The notes under the pieces were generated by a model. It saw only the letters and a list, made by a program, of their open reading frames with translations. It made no database searches and was not told the origin of the DNA. This document shows, piece by piece, positions 10,077-20,037 of a stretch of DNA of 64,000 nucleotides. Source of the stretch: Orientallactaga sibirica (lineage: Eukaryota; Chordata; Mammalia; Rodentia; Dipodidae); the NCBI GenBank assembly GCA_036365145.1, contig JAEOAD010000031.1:12806001-12870000 (forward strand). Reading direction: 5' to 3'. A program made the translations under genes and the position numbers. How positions within the stretch are numbered: the first letter of the stretch is position 1; each line of letters begins with the position of its first letter.

Positions 10077-10275
10077 CCAAAAAGAGAGAGAGAGAGAGAG
10101 ACAGAGAGAGAGAGAGAAAGAGAGAATGGGCATACCAGGGCCTCTAGCTACTGCAAAGGAACTCCAGATGCATGTGCCACCTTGTGCATCTGTCTTACAT
10201 GGGTACTGGGGAATCGAACCTTGGTCCTTAGGTTTCACAGGCAAGTGCCTTAACTGCTAAGCTATCTTTCCAGCT
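10077..10275 (-). mobile_element. SINE-A, body and head (split)
   Basis: Continuation of the antisense host element. Confidence 0.9.
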
Positions 10276-10366
10276 CTATTTTATTAAAGACAAGGTCTTA
10301 AACTGCTATAGTCTTGAACTCTACATAAGTAGTAACTATGGATGACCTTGAGCTCTTTATGCATTT

Positions 10367-10708
10367 GAATGTGTGTGTGTGTATAGTATGTACATGTGTG
10401 TGTGAAAATACACATGCCCTCTGTGTGCACGTGGAGGCCTGAGGAAAAAAATGGGTGCCCTCTAATATAGCTCATCCACATTTCCTTGCCAGAGTCTCAC
10501 TGAATCTGGAATTGCCATTTTAAGTCAGACTGGCTGACCAGTGAGCCCCAGCAATTTTCCAGTCTCTGCTGTCCACTGGACTAGAGTTATAGATGTATGT
10601 GGTCATGCCCAGCTGTTTATGTGGTGCTGGGGGATCAAACTCAGAGCTGATCAGGCCCTTGTGCTTGGGTTGCAAGTGCTCTTACTGTTGACCTAGCTCT
10701 CCAGCACT
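10367..10708 (-). mobile_element. B4-like SINE
   Basis: TG-rich tail, 'cacgtggaggcctgagg', B1-like middle, then 'tttatgtggtgctgggggat' and the ID-type head 'gacctagctctccagc'. Near full length. Confidence 0.8.
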
Positions 10709-10720
10709 GACCTTGAACTC

Positions 10721-10850
10721 TTTTTTTTTTTTTTGGTTTTGGTTTTTCCAGGTAGGGGTCTCACTCTAATCCAGGCTGACCTGGAACTCACAATGTAGTC
10801 TCAGACTGGCCTCAAAAACTCATGGCAATTCTCCTATCTCTGCCTCCAGA
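10721..10850 (-). mobile_element. B1 SINE (head-truncated)
   Basis: Antisense, stopping at 'ctatctctgcctcca'. Flanked by 'ttgaactcttttttt' (10711) and 'ttgaaccctttttttc' (10852). Confidence 0.88.
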
Positions 10851-10861
10851 TTGAACCCTTT

Positions 10862-10868
10862 TTTTCTC

Positions 10869-10924
<56 letters not shown>

Positions 10925-10925
10925 T
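10862..10925. repeat. (TTTC)n microsatellite
   Basis: About fourteen TTTC units, sitting at the T tail of the next B1. Confidence 0.95.
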
Positions 10926-11080
10926 TTTAATTTTTGTTTTTTTGAGGTAAAGTCTCACTTTAGCCCAGGCTGATCTGGAATTCACTATGTAGTCTCAGAG
11001 TGGCCTTGAACTCATGGCGATCCTCCTACCTCTGCTTCCCAAGTGCTGGGATCAAATGTGTGTGCCACCACACCCGGCTC
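10926..11080 (-). mobile_element. B1 SINE
   Basis: Antisense, full length to 'ccaccacacccggc'. Confidence 0.93.
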
Positions 11081-11266
11081 TTAATATTTTATTTTATTTA
11101 TGAGAGAGAGAGAGAATGGGTACATCAGGGCATCCAGCCACTGAAAATGAACTCCAGATGCATGTTCCACTTTGTGCGTCTGGCTTACATAGGTCCTGGG
11201 GAGTCGAACCTGGATCCTTTGGCTTTGCAGGCAAGCACCTTAACTGCTAAGCCATCTCTCCAGCCC
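11081..11266 (-). mobile_element. SINE-A
   Basis: Antisense with a short tail. Confidence 0.92.
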
Positions 11267-11274
11267 TGAACTCT

Positions 11275-11432
11275 TTTTTTTTTTTTTTTTTTTTTTTTGG
11301 TTTTTCGAGGTAGGGTCTCACTCTGGCTCAGGCTGACCTGGAAAAGTCTCAGGGTGGCCTCGAACTCATGGCGATCCTCCTACCTCTGCCTCCCGAGTGC
11401 TGGGATTAAAGGCGTGCGCCACCACGCCCGGC
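11275..11432 (-). mobile_element. B1 SINE
   Basis: Antisense with a small deletion at 'gaattcactatgtagt'. Perfect duplication cagccctgaactctttt at 11261 and 11435. Confidence 0.95.
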
Positions 11433-11466
11433 CCCAGCCCTGAACTCTTTTAAAAAAAATATTTAT

Positions 11467-11611
11467 TGCCAGGCGTGGTGGTGCACGCCTTTAATTCCAG
11501 CACTTGGAAGGCAGAGGTACGTGGATCGCCATGAGTTTGAGGCCACCCTGAGACTACTTAATGAATTCTAGGTCAGCCTGAGCTAGACTGAGGCCCTACT
11601 TTAAAAAAAAA
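11467..11611 (+). mobile_element. B1 SINE
   Basis: Sense, full length. Confidence 0.93.
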
Positions 11612-11784
11612 ATTATTTGCAGAGAGAGAGAGAATGGGCATGCTAGGGCCTCTAGCCACTACAAATGAACTCCAGATGCATGCACCACTTTGTGCATCTG
11701 GCTTTACGTGGGTACTGGACAATTGAACCTAGGTCATTAGCCTTTGCAGGCAAGCACCTTAACTGCTGAGCCATTTTTCCAGCC
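11612..11784 (-). mobile_element. SINE-A
   Basis: Antisense, with a very short GA tract. It joins the sense B1 tail to tail. Confidence 0.9.
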
Positions 11785-11785
11785 T

Positions 11786-11853
11786 CTGACCTTGAACTCT
11801 TGTTCATCTCCCATCTCCACCTGCCAAGTGCTGAGATTATAAATGTGTGCCAA
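11786..11853 (-). mobile_element. B1-type relic
   Basis: 'cttgaactcttg..cccatctccacctgcc..tgctgagattat' resembles a B1-like end. It may be what the preceding SINE cluster inserted into. Confidence 0.5.
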
Positions 11854-12056
11854 CCTGAGTTATATGAGATCTTGTAAAATAAAAAAAAAAATCTCTGATC
11901 ATTCCCTTGTTTAGCCTTTCAGAGACTTGAGCATATAAAAGCATCTAGAGTCTCATGTATAATCACCATTCTCTACTTAATTTCCATTCTACCCAGTTTA
12001 AAAGAAGAGTCTCCTAGAACAACTAGTTTTTGTTGCTAGATGATCTTAGAAAACGA
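11854..12056. other. non-repetitive sequence
   Basis: Nothing recognised. Confidence 0.45.
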
Positions 12057-12097
12057 GCACATAGCAGGCACTTGACAAATATTGAATGAATGAGCCA
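12057..12097 (+). mobile_element. L2/MIR-type 3' end
   Basis: 'gcacatagcaggcacttgac' then 'aaatattgaatgaatga' match the conserved 3' end shared by LINE2 and its SINEs. Short and ancient. Confidence 0.55.
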
Positions 12098-12164
12098 TCC
12101 CTCTTCAATAGATCATTGAAGTTTCTTTCTCATTTACTTTGTTATTTATTTATTAATTTATTGC

Positions 12165-12650
12165 ATATGTGGGGGTGTGTGGGCATAGTGTATGCATGTG
12201 TATGCATAGTTGTTAAACACCGTTGCACGTGGTCATAGGTGCAAGAAGGACAGGTGTCCTCCTTCTGTTACATATATAGTTTAAGTGGTGTGGAGGTGGT
12301 GGTGTGTATGTGTGTGCGTGTGTGGTATATGCTTGTGTATATGTAGCTACGCACACTTGCGTGGGCTCACAGAGGGCAGAGGGCAGGTATCCTATTGTAT
12401 TTGTAATTTGGGTGGTGGTGGTGGTGTGTGTGCATGCATGGTGTATGCATGTGTGGTGTATGCTTGTGTATGTGTAGTTCCATATGCTTGTGTATTCTCA
12501 CAGAGAGCAAAGGGTAGATGTCCTATTGCATATATAGCTGGGGGGGTATATATGTGTTTGTATGTGGTGTATGCTGATGCATGTGTAGTTACACATATTT
12601 GCGTATGCTCACAGAGGGCAGAGGGCAGGTGTCCTATTGCTGATCTGCAT
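12165..12650. repeat. TG-rich minisatellite, four ~110-133 bp units
   Basis: Each unit is TG-rich sequence (gtgtatgcttgtgtatgtgt type), then 'gctcacagagggcagagggc', then 'aggtgtcctattg'. Equivalent 'tcct' ends fall near 12260, 12393, 12524 and 12635, giving spacings of about 133, 131 and 111. Open frames on both strands (12285-12806 +, 12392-12706 -) are by-products of the repeat. Confidence 0.85.
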
Positions 12651-12763
12651 GTTTCTTTGAAATGGAGACTCTGTGTAAGCAAAGCTGCTGATTTTGTGAG
12701 TTCCATTCATTCTCTGGTCTCTGCTCCCCTGAGGTTCACACATGTGTGGCTACACTCTACATT

Positions 12764-12961
12764 TATTTATTTATTTAAATATTTAAATATTTATTTATTT
12801 ATTTGAAGGGGTGGGGTTGCCATGGCTTCCAGCCACTGCAAACAAACTCCAGATGCATGTGCCCCCTTGTGCATCTGGCTTACATGGGTCCTGGGAAATT
12901 GAACCAAGGTCCTTTGGCTTTGCAGGTGAGTGCCTTAACCACTAAACTATCTCTCCAGCCC
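12764..12961 (-). mobile_element. SINE-A
   Basis: Antisense copy that lost most of its GA tract. Confidence 0.9.
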
Positions 12962-13131
12962 CTATTTATTTATTTTTTGAGGTAGGGTCTTGGTCTAGCC
13001 CAGGCTGACCTAGAATTAGTATCAGGTCAGGCTGCCCTAGAATTAGTGTCAGGTTGGCCTCAAACTCACAGTGATCCTTGTACCTCAGCCTCCCGAGTGC
13101 TGGGATTAAAGGTGTGTGACACCACACCCAG
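12962..13131 (-). mobile_element. B1 SINE with internal duplication
   Basis: Antisense. The segment 'ctagaattagt.tcaggt' occurs twice (about 13010-13048). Confidence 0.88.
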
Positions 13132-13242
13132 CCATACCCTACTTATTATGTGGGTTTTGGAGACTAGAACTCAGGCTGTCTCAGGCAGTCTTAGACCCTC
13201 ATGCTTGTGGCAAGTACTCTTACCTGCCGCCCCCTCACCCTA
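13132..13242 (-). mobile_element. B4-like SINE, head part
   Basis: 'tatgtgggttttggagacta' then 'gaactcaggctgtctcaggc' and an ID-type end. The B4 part left of the SINE pair may be in 12655-12760. Confidence 0.5.
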
Positions 13243-13251
13243 GTCTTATTT

Positions 13252-13473
13252 TATTATTTATTTAAGTATTTTTATTTATTTATTGAGAAACATTGAGGAA
13301 GAGGCAAAGAGAGAAAGAGAGTGAGTATGGGCATACCAAGGCCTCCTGACACTGCAAACAAACTCCAGACTTGTGTGCCACTTTGTGCATCTGGCTTTAT
13401 GTGGGTAATGGAGAATCGAACCTGGGCCCTCAGGCTTTGTAAGCAAGTGCCTTTAATTGCTGAGCAACCTAGC
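13252..13473 (-). mobile_element. SINE-A
   Basis: Antisense, older copy. Confidence 0.85.
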
Positions 13474-13498
13474 TTTTATTATTAATTAATTAATTTAT

Positions 13499-13656
13499 TT
13501 ATTTTATTGTTTTGGTTTTTTGATGTAGGGTCTCACTGTAGCCCAGGCTGACCTGGAATTTAATCTGTATTCTCAGGGTGGCGTCGAACTCATAGCGATC
13601 CTCCTACCTCTGCCTCCCAAGTGCTGGGATTAAAGGCGTGTGCCACCACACCAGGC
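13499..13656 (-). mobile_element. B1 SINE
   Basis: Antisense, full length. Confidence 0.92.
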
Positions 13657-13706
13657 TTTATTATTTATTTTTGAGACAGGGGGCCTCTATAAATAACCCA
13701 GGAGGG
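13657..13706 (-). mobile_element. B1-type fragment (split)
   Basis: 'tttttgagacaggg' and following. The remainder seems to be 13902-13975, beyond a nested sense B1. Confidence 0.55.
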
Positions 13707-13901
13707 AGCCAGGCATAGTGGTGTATATATTTAATTCCAGTACTCAAGAAGCAGAGAAAGGAGGATCACCATGAGTTCAAGGCCAGCCTGGGCGACTGCA
13801 TAGTGAATTCCAGGTTAGTCTGGGCTAGAATGAGACCCTAACTAGAAAACAAACAAACAAAACAAAACAAACAAACAAACAAACAAAAAAAAAAAAAACA
13901 G
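13707..13901 (+). mobile_element. B1 SINE
   Basis: Sense copy with a long (AAAC)n/A tail. Confidence 0.9.
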
Positions 13902-13975
13902 GTGAGGCTAGACCTCAAAATCCTACTACCTCAGCCTCCCGGGTATTGGCATTAAAGGCAACACCTCCACACCAG
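13902..13975 (-). mobile_element. B1-type fragment (split)
   Basis: 'cctactacctcagcctcccg' and 'attggcattaaaggc' form a B1 head half. Confidence 0.55.
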
Positions 13976-14019
13976 AGTTTTCCTTACACTCTGTGTGGCA
14001 GATCCTGTGACTCAGCTCT

Positions 14020-14285
14020 CCTTCAGTTAGATTTCCAGAAGAGGAATTCTGAGGTCAAAGGTAACTTTCTAAGGCTAAACTGTTTCCAACAGGTATTGAC
14101 TGCCACAAGCACTTCAGTACATAGTAGTTTTGTTTTGTTTCTATCTTTGCTCATTTTATACGTGGAGAATGGAATCTCATTGTTGCTTTGACTTGCATTC
14201 CTTCCAGTTGATGAACTTGGCCTTGCTTTAGATGTTGCTGCCATTGATGTAACCTATTCCTGAGAAATGTCTGGTAGAAAACTTT
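14020..14285 (-). mobile_element. possible ancient L1 3' region
   Basis: 'ggaatctcattgttgctttg' followed by 'acttgcattccttccagttg' echoes the antisense L1 3' segment 'atctcattgtggttttgatttgcattt' known in old mammalian L1s. Family-level call only. Confidence 0.4.
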
Positions 14286-14290
14286 GCATA

Positions 14291-14490
14291 GGGTTGGAGA
14301 GATGGCTTAGCGGTTAAGGTGTTTGCCTGCAAAGCCAAAGGATCCTGGTTCAATTCTCTAGGACCCATGTAAACCAAATGCACAAGGTGGCGCATGCATC
14401 TGGAGTTGGTTTGCAGTGGCTGGAGGCCCTGGTGTGCCTGCATTCTCTCCCTCCCTCTCTCTCTCTCTTTTTCTCTCTAAAAAAAAAAAG
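14291..14490 (+). mobile_element. SINE-A
   Basis: Sense. A box tggcttagcgg is intact, with a short A tail. Confidence 0.93.
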
Positions 14491-14873
14491 ACTATTAATC
14501 CTCTTTCATATTATGAACACATAGTTGCCTTAGTCTAATGTCTTTTGAGTTTTGATTTAATGAGCTTATTTTGGGCTAAGGTTTATATTTTTATCTGATT
14601 GATTTCATGTACTGACTCATCCATAATTCATTTCTTTGCCGTAAGGCTAGAATAACCTACTTAGGGCATCTTCTCAAGAACTGTGCAGAGATGGCAAGAA
14701 GCTTCGCCTTATGCTTGCAGCCTGGAAACTGGAGAGTTGTTGAAGTGTTGTTCTGTTGTTACTGTTGTTGCTGTTTTCCAGCTACACAAGTATAACCTTT
14801 ATTAAGAGACTATCATGTCAAAATTCAGTTATCAACATACAACTTTATTTTCCATCAAAAATTAATAAGAGGA
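14491..14873. other. non-repetitive sequence
   Basis: No recognised repeat. It may include more of the old L1 region to the left. Confidence 0.45.
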
Positions 14874-15072
14874 GGCCAGGCATTGTGGCCTTTGATCCCA
14901 GCACTTGGGAGGCAGAGGTAGGAGGATTGATATGAGTTCAAGGCCACCCTGACTGAGACTATATAGTGAATTCCAGGTCAGCCTGTACTAGAGCTAGACC
15001 CTACCTCAAAAACCAAAACAAACAAACAAACAAACAAACAAACAAATAAATAAATAAATAAATAAATAAAAA
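14874..15072 (+). mobile_element. B1 SINE
   Basis: Sense with a mixed (AAAC)n(AAAT)n tail of about 65 bp. Confidence 0.92.
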
Positions 15073-15082
15073 GTTAATAACA

Positions 15083-15234
15083 GGGCTAGAGAGATGGCTC
15101 AGCAGTTAAGGTGCTTGCTTGCAAAGACTATAGACCCAGGTTCCATTCCCTGGTATCCACATAAAGCCAGATGCACAAGGTGGTGCATGCATCTGGAGTT
15201 TGTTTGCAGTGGCTAGTGGTACTCCCATTCTTTC

Positions 15235-15284
<50 letters not shown>

Positions 15285-15313
15285 ACACATAAATAAATAA
15301 TAAAAATTTAAAA
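15083..15313 (+). mobile_element. SINE-A
   Basis: Sense with a 40-nt (CT)n expansion (about 15240-15280). Confidence 0.93.
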
Positions 15314-15328
15314 AACAGTTAATAAGAG

Positions 15329-15470
15329 CTGCTCATGGTGGCACATGCCTTTGATCCTGTCACTCAGGAGGCAGAGACAAGAGAATCGCTGTGAGTTTGA
15401 AGCCAGCCTGGGACTACAGAGTGAATTCTAGCTCAGCCTGGGCTAGACCCTACCTCAAAAAAAAAAAAAG
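15329..15470 (+). mobile_element. B1 SINE
   Basis: Sense with a deletion before 'gaccctacctc'. Confidence 0.9.
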
Positions 15471-15471
15471 T

Positions 15472-15680
15472 TGGGCTGGAGGAATGGCTTAGCGGTTAAG
15501 GCATTTGCCTACAAAGCCAAAGGACCCAGGTTTGATTCCCCAGGTCCCACATCAGCCAGATGCACAAGGGGGAGCATGTGTCTGGAGTTTGTTTGCAGTG
15601 GCTAGAGGCCCTGGCGTGCCCATTCTCTCTCTCTCTCTTTCTCCCTCTTTTACTGTCAAATAAATAAATAAAATATTTTA
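15472..15680 (+). mobile_element. SINE-A
   Basis: Sense. Both internal promoter boxes are close to consensus. Confidence 0.94.
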
Positions 15681-15756
15681 AATAATATTTAAAAAGTTAA
15701 TAAGAATATATTTTATTTTAAATAGAACATCAAATCAATATACCAAGAATGAATAA

Positions 15757-15934
15757 CAGCTAGGAGTCGTGGTGCATGTCTTTAATCCCAGCACTTGGGA
15801 GGCAGAGGTAGGAGGATCACCATGAGTTCGAGGTCACCCTGAGACTACAGAGTGAATTCCAGGTCAGCCTGGGCCAGAATGAAACCCTACCTCAAAAAAA
15901 CAAACAAACAAACAAACAAACAAACAAACAAACA
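15757..15934 (+). mobile_element. B1 SINE
   Basis: Sense with an (AAAC)n tail. Flanked by agaatgaataaca and agaattgaataaca. Confidence 0.94.
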
Positions 15935-16071
15935 GAATTGAATAACAACCTTAAAGCTTTAATTTCACACTTTGAGTATTGAGAAACAATTCCTAAAACC
16001 ATGAAAACATGTTGAATTAGCTACATTCTTTCATTTCATTCTTTTTAATTTTTTAAAATATTCAATTCAAT

Positions 16072-16284
16072 TCAATTAATTAATTTATTTGAGAGAGAGA
16101 CAGTGAGAGAAAGAGGCTGAGAGAGAGATTGAGAATGGCCAAGACAAGGGCCTTTACCCACTACAAGGAACTCCAGAGGCATGTGCCATTGTGTACATGT
16201 GCTTTCGTGGGTACTGAGCAATTGAACTTGGGCCCTTAGTCTTCGCAGGCAAGTGCCTTAACTGCTAAGCCATCTCTCCAGCCC
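16072..16284 (-). mobile_element. SINE-A
   Basis: Antisense. Duplicated target tcatttcattcttttt at about 16031 and 16285. Confidence 0.94.
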
Positions 16285-16295
16285 TCATTTCATTC

Positions 16296-16452
16296 TTTTT
16301 CTTTTTTTGTTCTGCGAGGTAGGGTGTCGCTTTACTCCAGGCTGACCTGGAATTCACTATGTAGTCTCAGGCTGGCCTTGAACTCACAACGATCCACCTA
16401 CCTCTGCCTCCCAAGTGCTGGGATTAAAGGCGTGTGCCACCACACAACGGCT
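16296..16452 (-). mobile_element. B1 SINE
   Basis: Antisense, first of three antisense B1 copies in a row. Confidence 0.92.
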
Positions 16453-16454
16453 CA

Positions 16455-16604
16455 TTTTTTTTTTTTTCCTGAGGTAAAGTCTTATCCTAGCCCAGGCTGA
16501 CCTAGAATTCACTCAGTAGTCCCAGGGTGCTCTTGAACTCATGGCAGTCCTCCCACCTCTGCCTCCCAAGTGGGGGAATTAAAGGCATGTGCCACCACGC
16601 CCGG
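16455..16604 (-). mobile_element. B1 SINE
   Basis: Antisense, middle copy. Confidence 0.92.
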
Positions 16605-16611
16605 TTTTTCA

Positions 16612-16767
16612 TTCTTTTTTTTTTTTTTTTTTTGGGAGTAGGGTCTCACTATAGCCAAGGCTGACCTGGAATTCACTATGTAGTCTCAGGGTGACCTTGA
16701 ACTCATGGCGATCCTCCTACCTCTGCCTCCCCAGGGCTGGGATTAAAGGCGTGCGCCACCACACCCG
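16612..16767 (-). mobile_element. B1 SINE
   Basis: Antisense, third copy. Flanked by ttcattctttttt and ttcattcttaata. Confidence 0.93.
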
Positions 16768-16875
16768 GCCTTCATTCTTAATATAATGAAAACAGATGCA
16801 CTTCTATAATTCAGTTTACAGCCTATAGATAGCATATATCATGAGATTATTACTCATTTAAAATCCTACAAATGG

Positions 16876-17043
16876 GGGTTGGAGAGATGGCTTAGCTGTT
16901 AAGGCGTTTGCCTGCAAAGCCAAAGGATCCTGGTTCGATTTTCTAGGACCCACATAAGCCAGATACACAAGGGGGCACATGCATCTGGAGTTCGTTTGCA
17001 GTGGCTGGAGATCCTGGATGCCCGTTCTGTCCCCCACCTCAAA

Positions 17044-17086
<43 letters not shown>

Positions 17087-17093
17087 ATATAAT
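16876..17093 (+). mobile_element. SINE-A
   Basis: Sense with a 52-nt (AAAT)n tail (17038-17089). Confidence 0.93.
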
Positions 17094-17123
17094 TTTAAAA
17101 TTCTTTAAAAAATACTACAAATG

Positions 17124-17338
17124 GGGCTGGAGAGATGGTTTAGCAGTTAAGGCACTTGCCTGGGAACCTTCAACTCTCCAGGTCCCACATAAGCCAGACA
17201 CACAGTGATGCAAGTGTGCAAGGTCACACATGCACACAAGGGGCACGTGCATCTGGAGTTTGATTGCAGTGGTTGGAGGCCCTGGTGCACCAATTCTCTC
17301 TCTTACTCTCTCTCTTTCTCAATCTTACATAAAAAGAC
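17124..17338 (+). mobile_element. SINE-A, long variant
   Basis: Sense. Between 'taagccagacacac' and 'tgcatctggag' it has about 35 extra bases containing 'agtgatgcaagtgtgcaagg' and 'cacatgcacacaaggggcac'. It also lacks part of the tRNA-like head. Confidence 0.85.
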
Positions 17339-17375
17339 AGTCTGTTGGACTTGCTTTAAAAAAAATACTACAAAT

Positions 17376-17504
17376 GATCCTGGTGGAGTGGTAAACATTT
17401 TTAACCTCAGCATTTGGGAGGCTTGAGACCATGAGTTAGAGTGGGTTCTAGTTCACACTAGGTTAGTGTGAGCCCCTACCTCAAAAAAAAAAAAAAAAAA
17501 AAAG
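17376..17504 (+). mobile_element. B1 SINE (diverged)
   Basis: Sense with an internal deletion and a poly-A tail. Confidence 0.7.
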
Positions 17505-17507
17505 CTG

Positions 17508-17645
17508 CAAGCTGGGCATAGTGGCACATACCTTCAATCCTAGCAGTTGCGATGCTGAGGTGGAAGGATTACAATGAGTTTGAGACTAGCAGCCTGGCAG
17601 CTTGGGATAGAGTGAGTCTCTGCTTTTAAAACAAACAAACAAAAA
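17508..17645 (+). mobile_element. B1 SINE (diverged)
   Basis: Sense with an (AAAC)n tail. Confidence 0.78.
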
Positions 17646-17675
17646 TATACTACAAATATTTACAAACAACGCTTT

Positions 17676-17827
17676 ATTTTTATTTTTTTTTCAACGTAGT
17701 GTCTCTCTGTAGTCCAAGCTGACCTGGAATGCACTATGTAGTCTCAGGGTGGCTTTGAACTCATAGCAATCCTCCTACCTCTGCCTCTGGAGTATTGGGA
17801 TTAAACGTGTGCCCCACCATGCCCAGT
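17676..17827 (-). mobile_element. B1 SINE
   Basis: Antisense. Flanked by tttacaaacaac and tttacaaagaac. Confidence 0.92.
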
Positions 17828-18363
17828 TTACAAAGAACATTTAAATTTCATAGTTGCTTATAAAACAGTACTTCTAGGATTGACCTATATAATGAAGTGT
17901 CTTGTCAAAAGGAGTTGGTAAACTACAAATGTGGAATGTATTACATGAAAAGCTTTATGGTGTGCTAAAGGAAAATCAATAAAGACAACTTAATCTTTGT
18001 CAGAGAAGAAAGTATTCAGCATTACAAATGTAAAGTATACGTTTATATATGAATCAAAAGGAATACATTTGTAGATGGAGAAGCTGGTGGGGAGGAGAAT
18101 CAATTGTGTTTGAAAATGCCATAATGATACCTAAAACTTTGTGTGCTAGCTAAAAAATAAAAAAGGAATATATTTAAACCTTTCCTTACCATATATCATC
18201 TATTTGTAAAATTCATGATCCTCCTGCTTCAATCTACTCAGTGTTGGGGTTACAAGTATGATCTAACACGCCTATCTTCTGAGTGTTTGTTGTTGGAGAT
18301 AAATTGAAAATTTATCTCATTTTTGGATCTGAGCAATGTAGTATTTATCTATGTATTTATTTT
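17828..18363. other. non-repetitive sequence with a B1 relic
   Basis: Mostly unrecognised. 'gatcctcctgcttcaatcta' to 'ctaacacgcct' (18218-18273) is a worn antisense B1-like piece. Confidence 0.45.
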
Positions 18364-18434
18364 TGTTCTGGGGATTGAACCTATAGTATTAACCTGATAA
18401 GTAAGGCCCTACTGTTAAGCCACACCCCAGCTCT
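18364..18434 (-). mobile_element. ID-like SINE
   Basis: The reverse complement shows 'gagctggggtgtggct' and a 'ggttcaatccccag' B box. Confidence 0.7.
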
Positions 18435-18769
18435 AAACTCTGTAGCTTTAAGTTTCTTAGATGTCCTTTTTAGAAATTCTTTGCCTTATTGGTACAATTT
18501 CCAAGAGGTCACAAATAATTTGGAATTCTCAAATATCATTTTCTTTTTTCCCTCCTACTATCCAGAATGGAAAATTACTAATGATTCTATTTTTTTAAAC
18601 ATGTATTTAGTACATTGCTGATCCCTTATTCAAATAACTCATCCTGTTCTCTTGACCATTTAGAATAAATCTGACTAAATCAGCCAGGATTTTTCAGAGA
18701 AAATAGCCAATGTTTTATATGTTTATGTGTATACATACATATTAAAAAGTTTGTTATTTATTTTATTTT
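18435..18769. other. non-repetitive, AT-rich sequence
   Basis: Nothing recognised. Confidence 0.45.
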
Positions 18770-18793
18770 ATTTTTTATTTGTTTTTAAAATAT

Positions 18794-18832
<39 letters not shown>

Positions 18833-19017
18833 TGTGAGGGAGAGGCAGAGAGAGAGAGAGAATGAGAATGGGCACTCCAGGGCCTCCAGCCACTGCAAAC
18901 AAACTCCAGACACATGTGCCACCTTGTGCATCTGGCTTACATGGGTCCTGGGGAATTGAACCAAAATCCTTTGGCTTTGTAGGCCAATGCCTTAACTGCT
19001 AAGCCATCTCTCCAGCC
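18770..19017 (-). mobile_element. SINE-A
   Basis: Antisense with a long (ATTT)n tail. Confidence 0.93.
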
Positions 19018-19160
19018 CACTTTTTTGGTTTTTTGAGGTAGAGTCTTGCTCTAACACAAGATGATCTAGACTTCACTGTGTAGTCTCAGGATGGCCTTTA
19101 ACCCACAGTGACCCATCTACCTCTGCCTCCCAAATGCTGGGATTAAAGGCACGAGCCACC
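19018..19160 (-). mobile_element. B1 SINE
   Basis: Antisense, head cut at 'aggcacgagccacc'. Confidence 0.88.
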
Positions 19161-19169
19161 TTGTTTTGT

Positions 19170-19325
19170 ATTTATTTATTTGGTTTTGCAAGGTAGTGTC
19201 TTCCTCTAGCTCAGGCTGAACTGGAATTTACTATGGAGTCTCAGGGTGGCCTCGAACTCATGGCAATCCTCCTACTTCCACCTCCCAAATGCTGGGATTA
19301 AAGGAGTGCGCCACTACACTCAGCT
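19170..19325 (-). mobile_element. B1 SINE
   Basis: Antisense, full length. Confidence 0.9.
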
Positions 19326-19344
19326 TGTTTTATACATATTTATC

Positions 19345-19492
19345 TGTTGTTGTTTTCTTGTTTTTTTTTTTGTTTGTTTGTTTGTTTGTTTCTGTGTTTT
19401 TCAAGGTAACGTCTTGCTCTAGCCCAGGCTGACCTGAAATTCACTATGTAGTCTCAAACTGGCCTCAACTCATGGCAATCCTCCTACCTTGA
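19345..19492 (-). mobile_element. B1 SINE (head-truncated)
   Basis: Antisense with a (TTTG)n tail. It stops at 'ctcctacctt'. Confidence 0.88.
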
Positions 19493-19589
19493 CCTCTTGC
19501 ATGTATATTTACTTGTTTATCTAGACATGGCGAGAGAAAAATGTTAAGGAATTGGTTTATGTGACTGTGAGGACTGTAAGTTCAAAATG

Positions 19590-19672
19590 TATGGTGCTGA
19601 GGGTAGAGACTGTCTCAGTGGTAGAGTGCTTGCCCCACATGCATGAAGTCTTGTGCTTGTTTATTTCTCAAT
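19590..19672 (+). mobile_element. ID-like SINE
   Basis: Sense head 'ctcagtggtagagtgcttgc' is an ID A-box region. The B box is decayed. Confidence 0.65.
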
Positions 19673-19676
19673 AATA

Positions 19677-19679
19677 CAT

Positions 19680-19719
<40 letters not shown>
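19677..19719. repeat. (CA)n microsatellite
   Basis: About 20 CA units after the ID-like element. Confidence 0.95.
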
Positions 19720-19721
<2 letters not shown>

Positions 19722-19798
19722 CAGAGCCAGGCATGGTGACACATGCCTGTAATTCCAGCACTTGAGAGGAAGAGGTGAGGAAATCAAGAGTTCAATGT
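19722..19798 (+). mobile_element. B1 SINE fragment (head half)
   Basis: Sense head only, ending at 'gaaatcaagagttcaa'. Confidence 0.8.
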
Positions 19799-20037
19799 CT
19801 GCTGAGAAGAAGCGACAGTGGAGTGTTTAGCACCAAGTGAGACATCTTTATTGCACCCTCCAACTCTCTGGGGCTGTTGCAGAAGAGGTGGCAGAAAGAA
19901 TGTAAGAGCCAAAGAAAGAGGAGGAGTGCTTTGCTTGTGAGGGGTTATCTTGATTAAGTTAACCGAAGTTACCATCTTAGCTGTGGCCAGTACCACTCCA
20001 TGGGTCAGGGACCTGGAATGTATAAAAAGGAAAGACC
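19799..20037. other. unassigned sequence
   Basis: 'ggttatcttgattaagttaa' to 'ccatgggtcagggacctgga' and 'tataaaaaggaaag' (19939-20034) recalls a rodent medium-repetition element, but I cannot name it safely. Confidence 0.4.

Noticed and set aside
12285..12806. 173-codon open frame (+), with 104 codons on the opposite strand
   Set aside because: It is a translation of the TG-rich minisatellite and a SINE tail. Both strands are open because of repeat composition.
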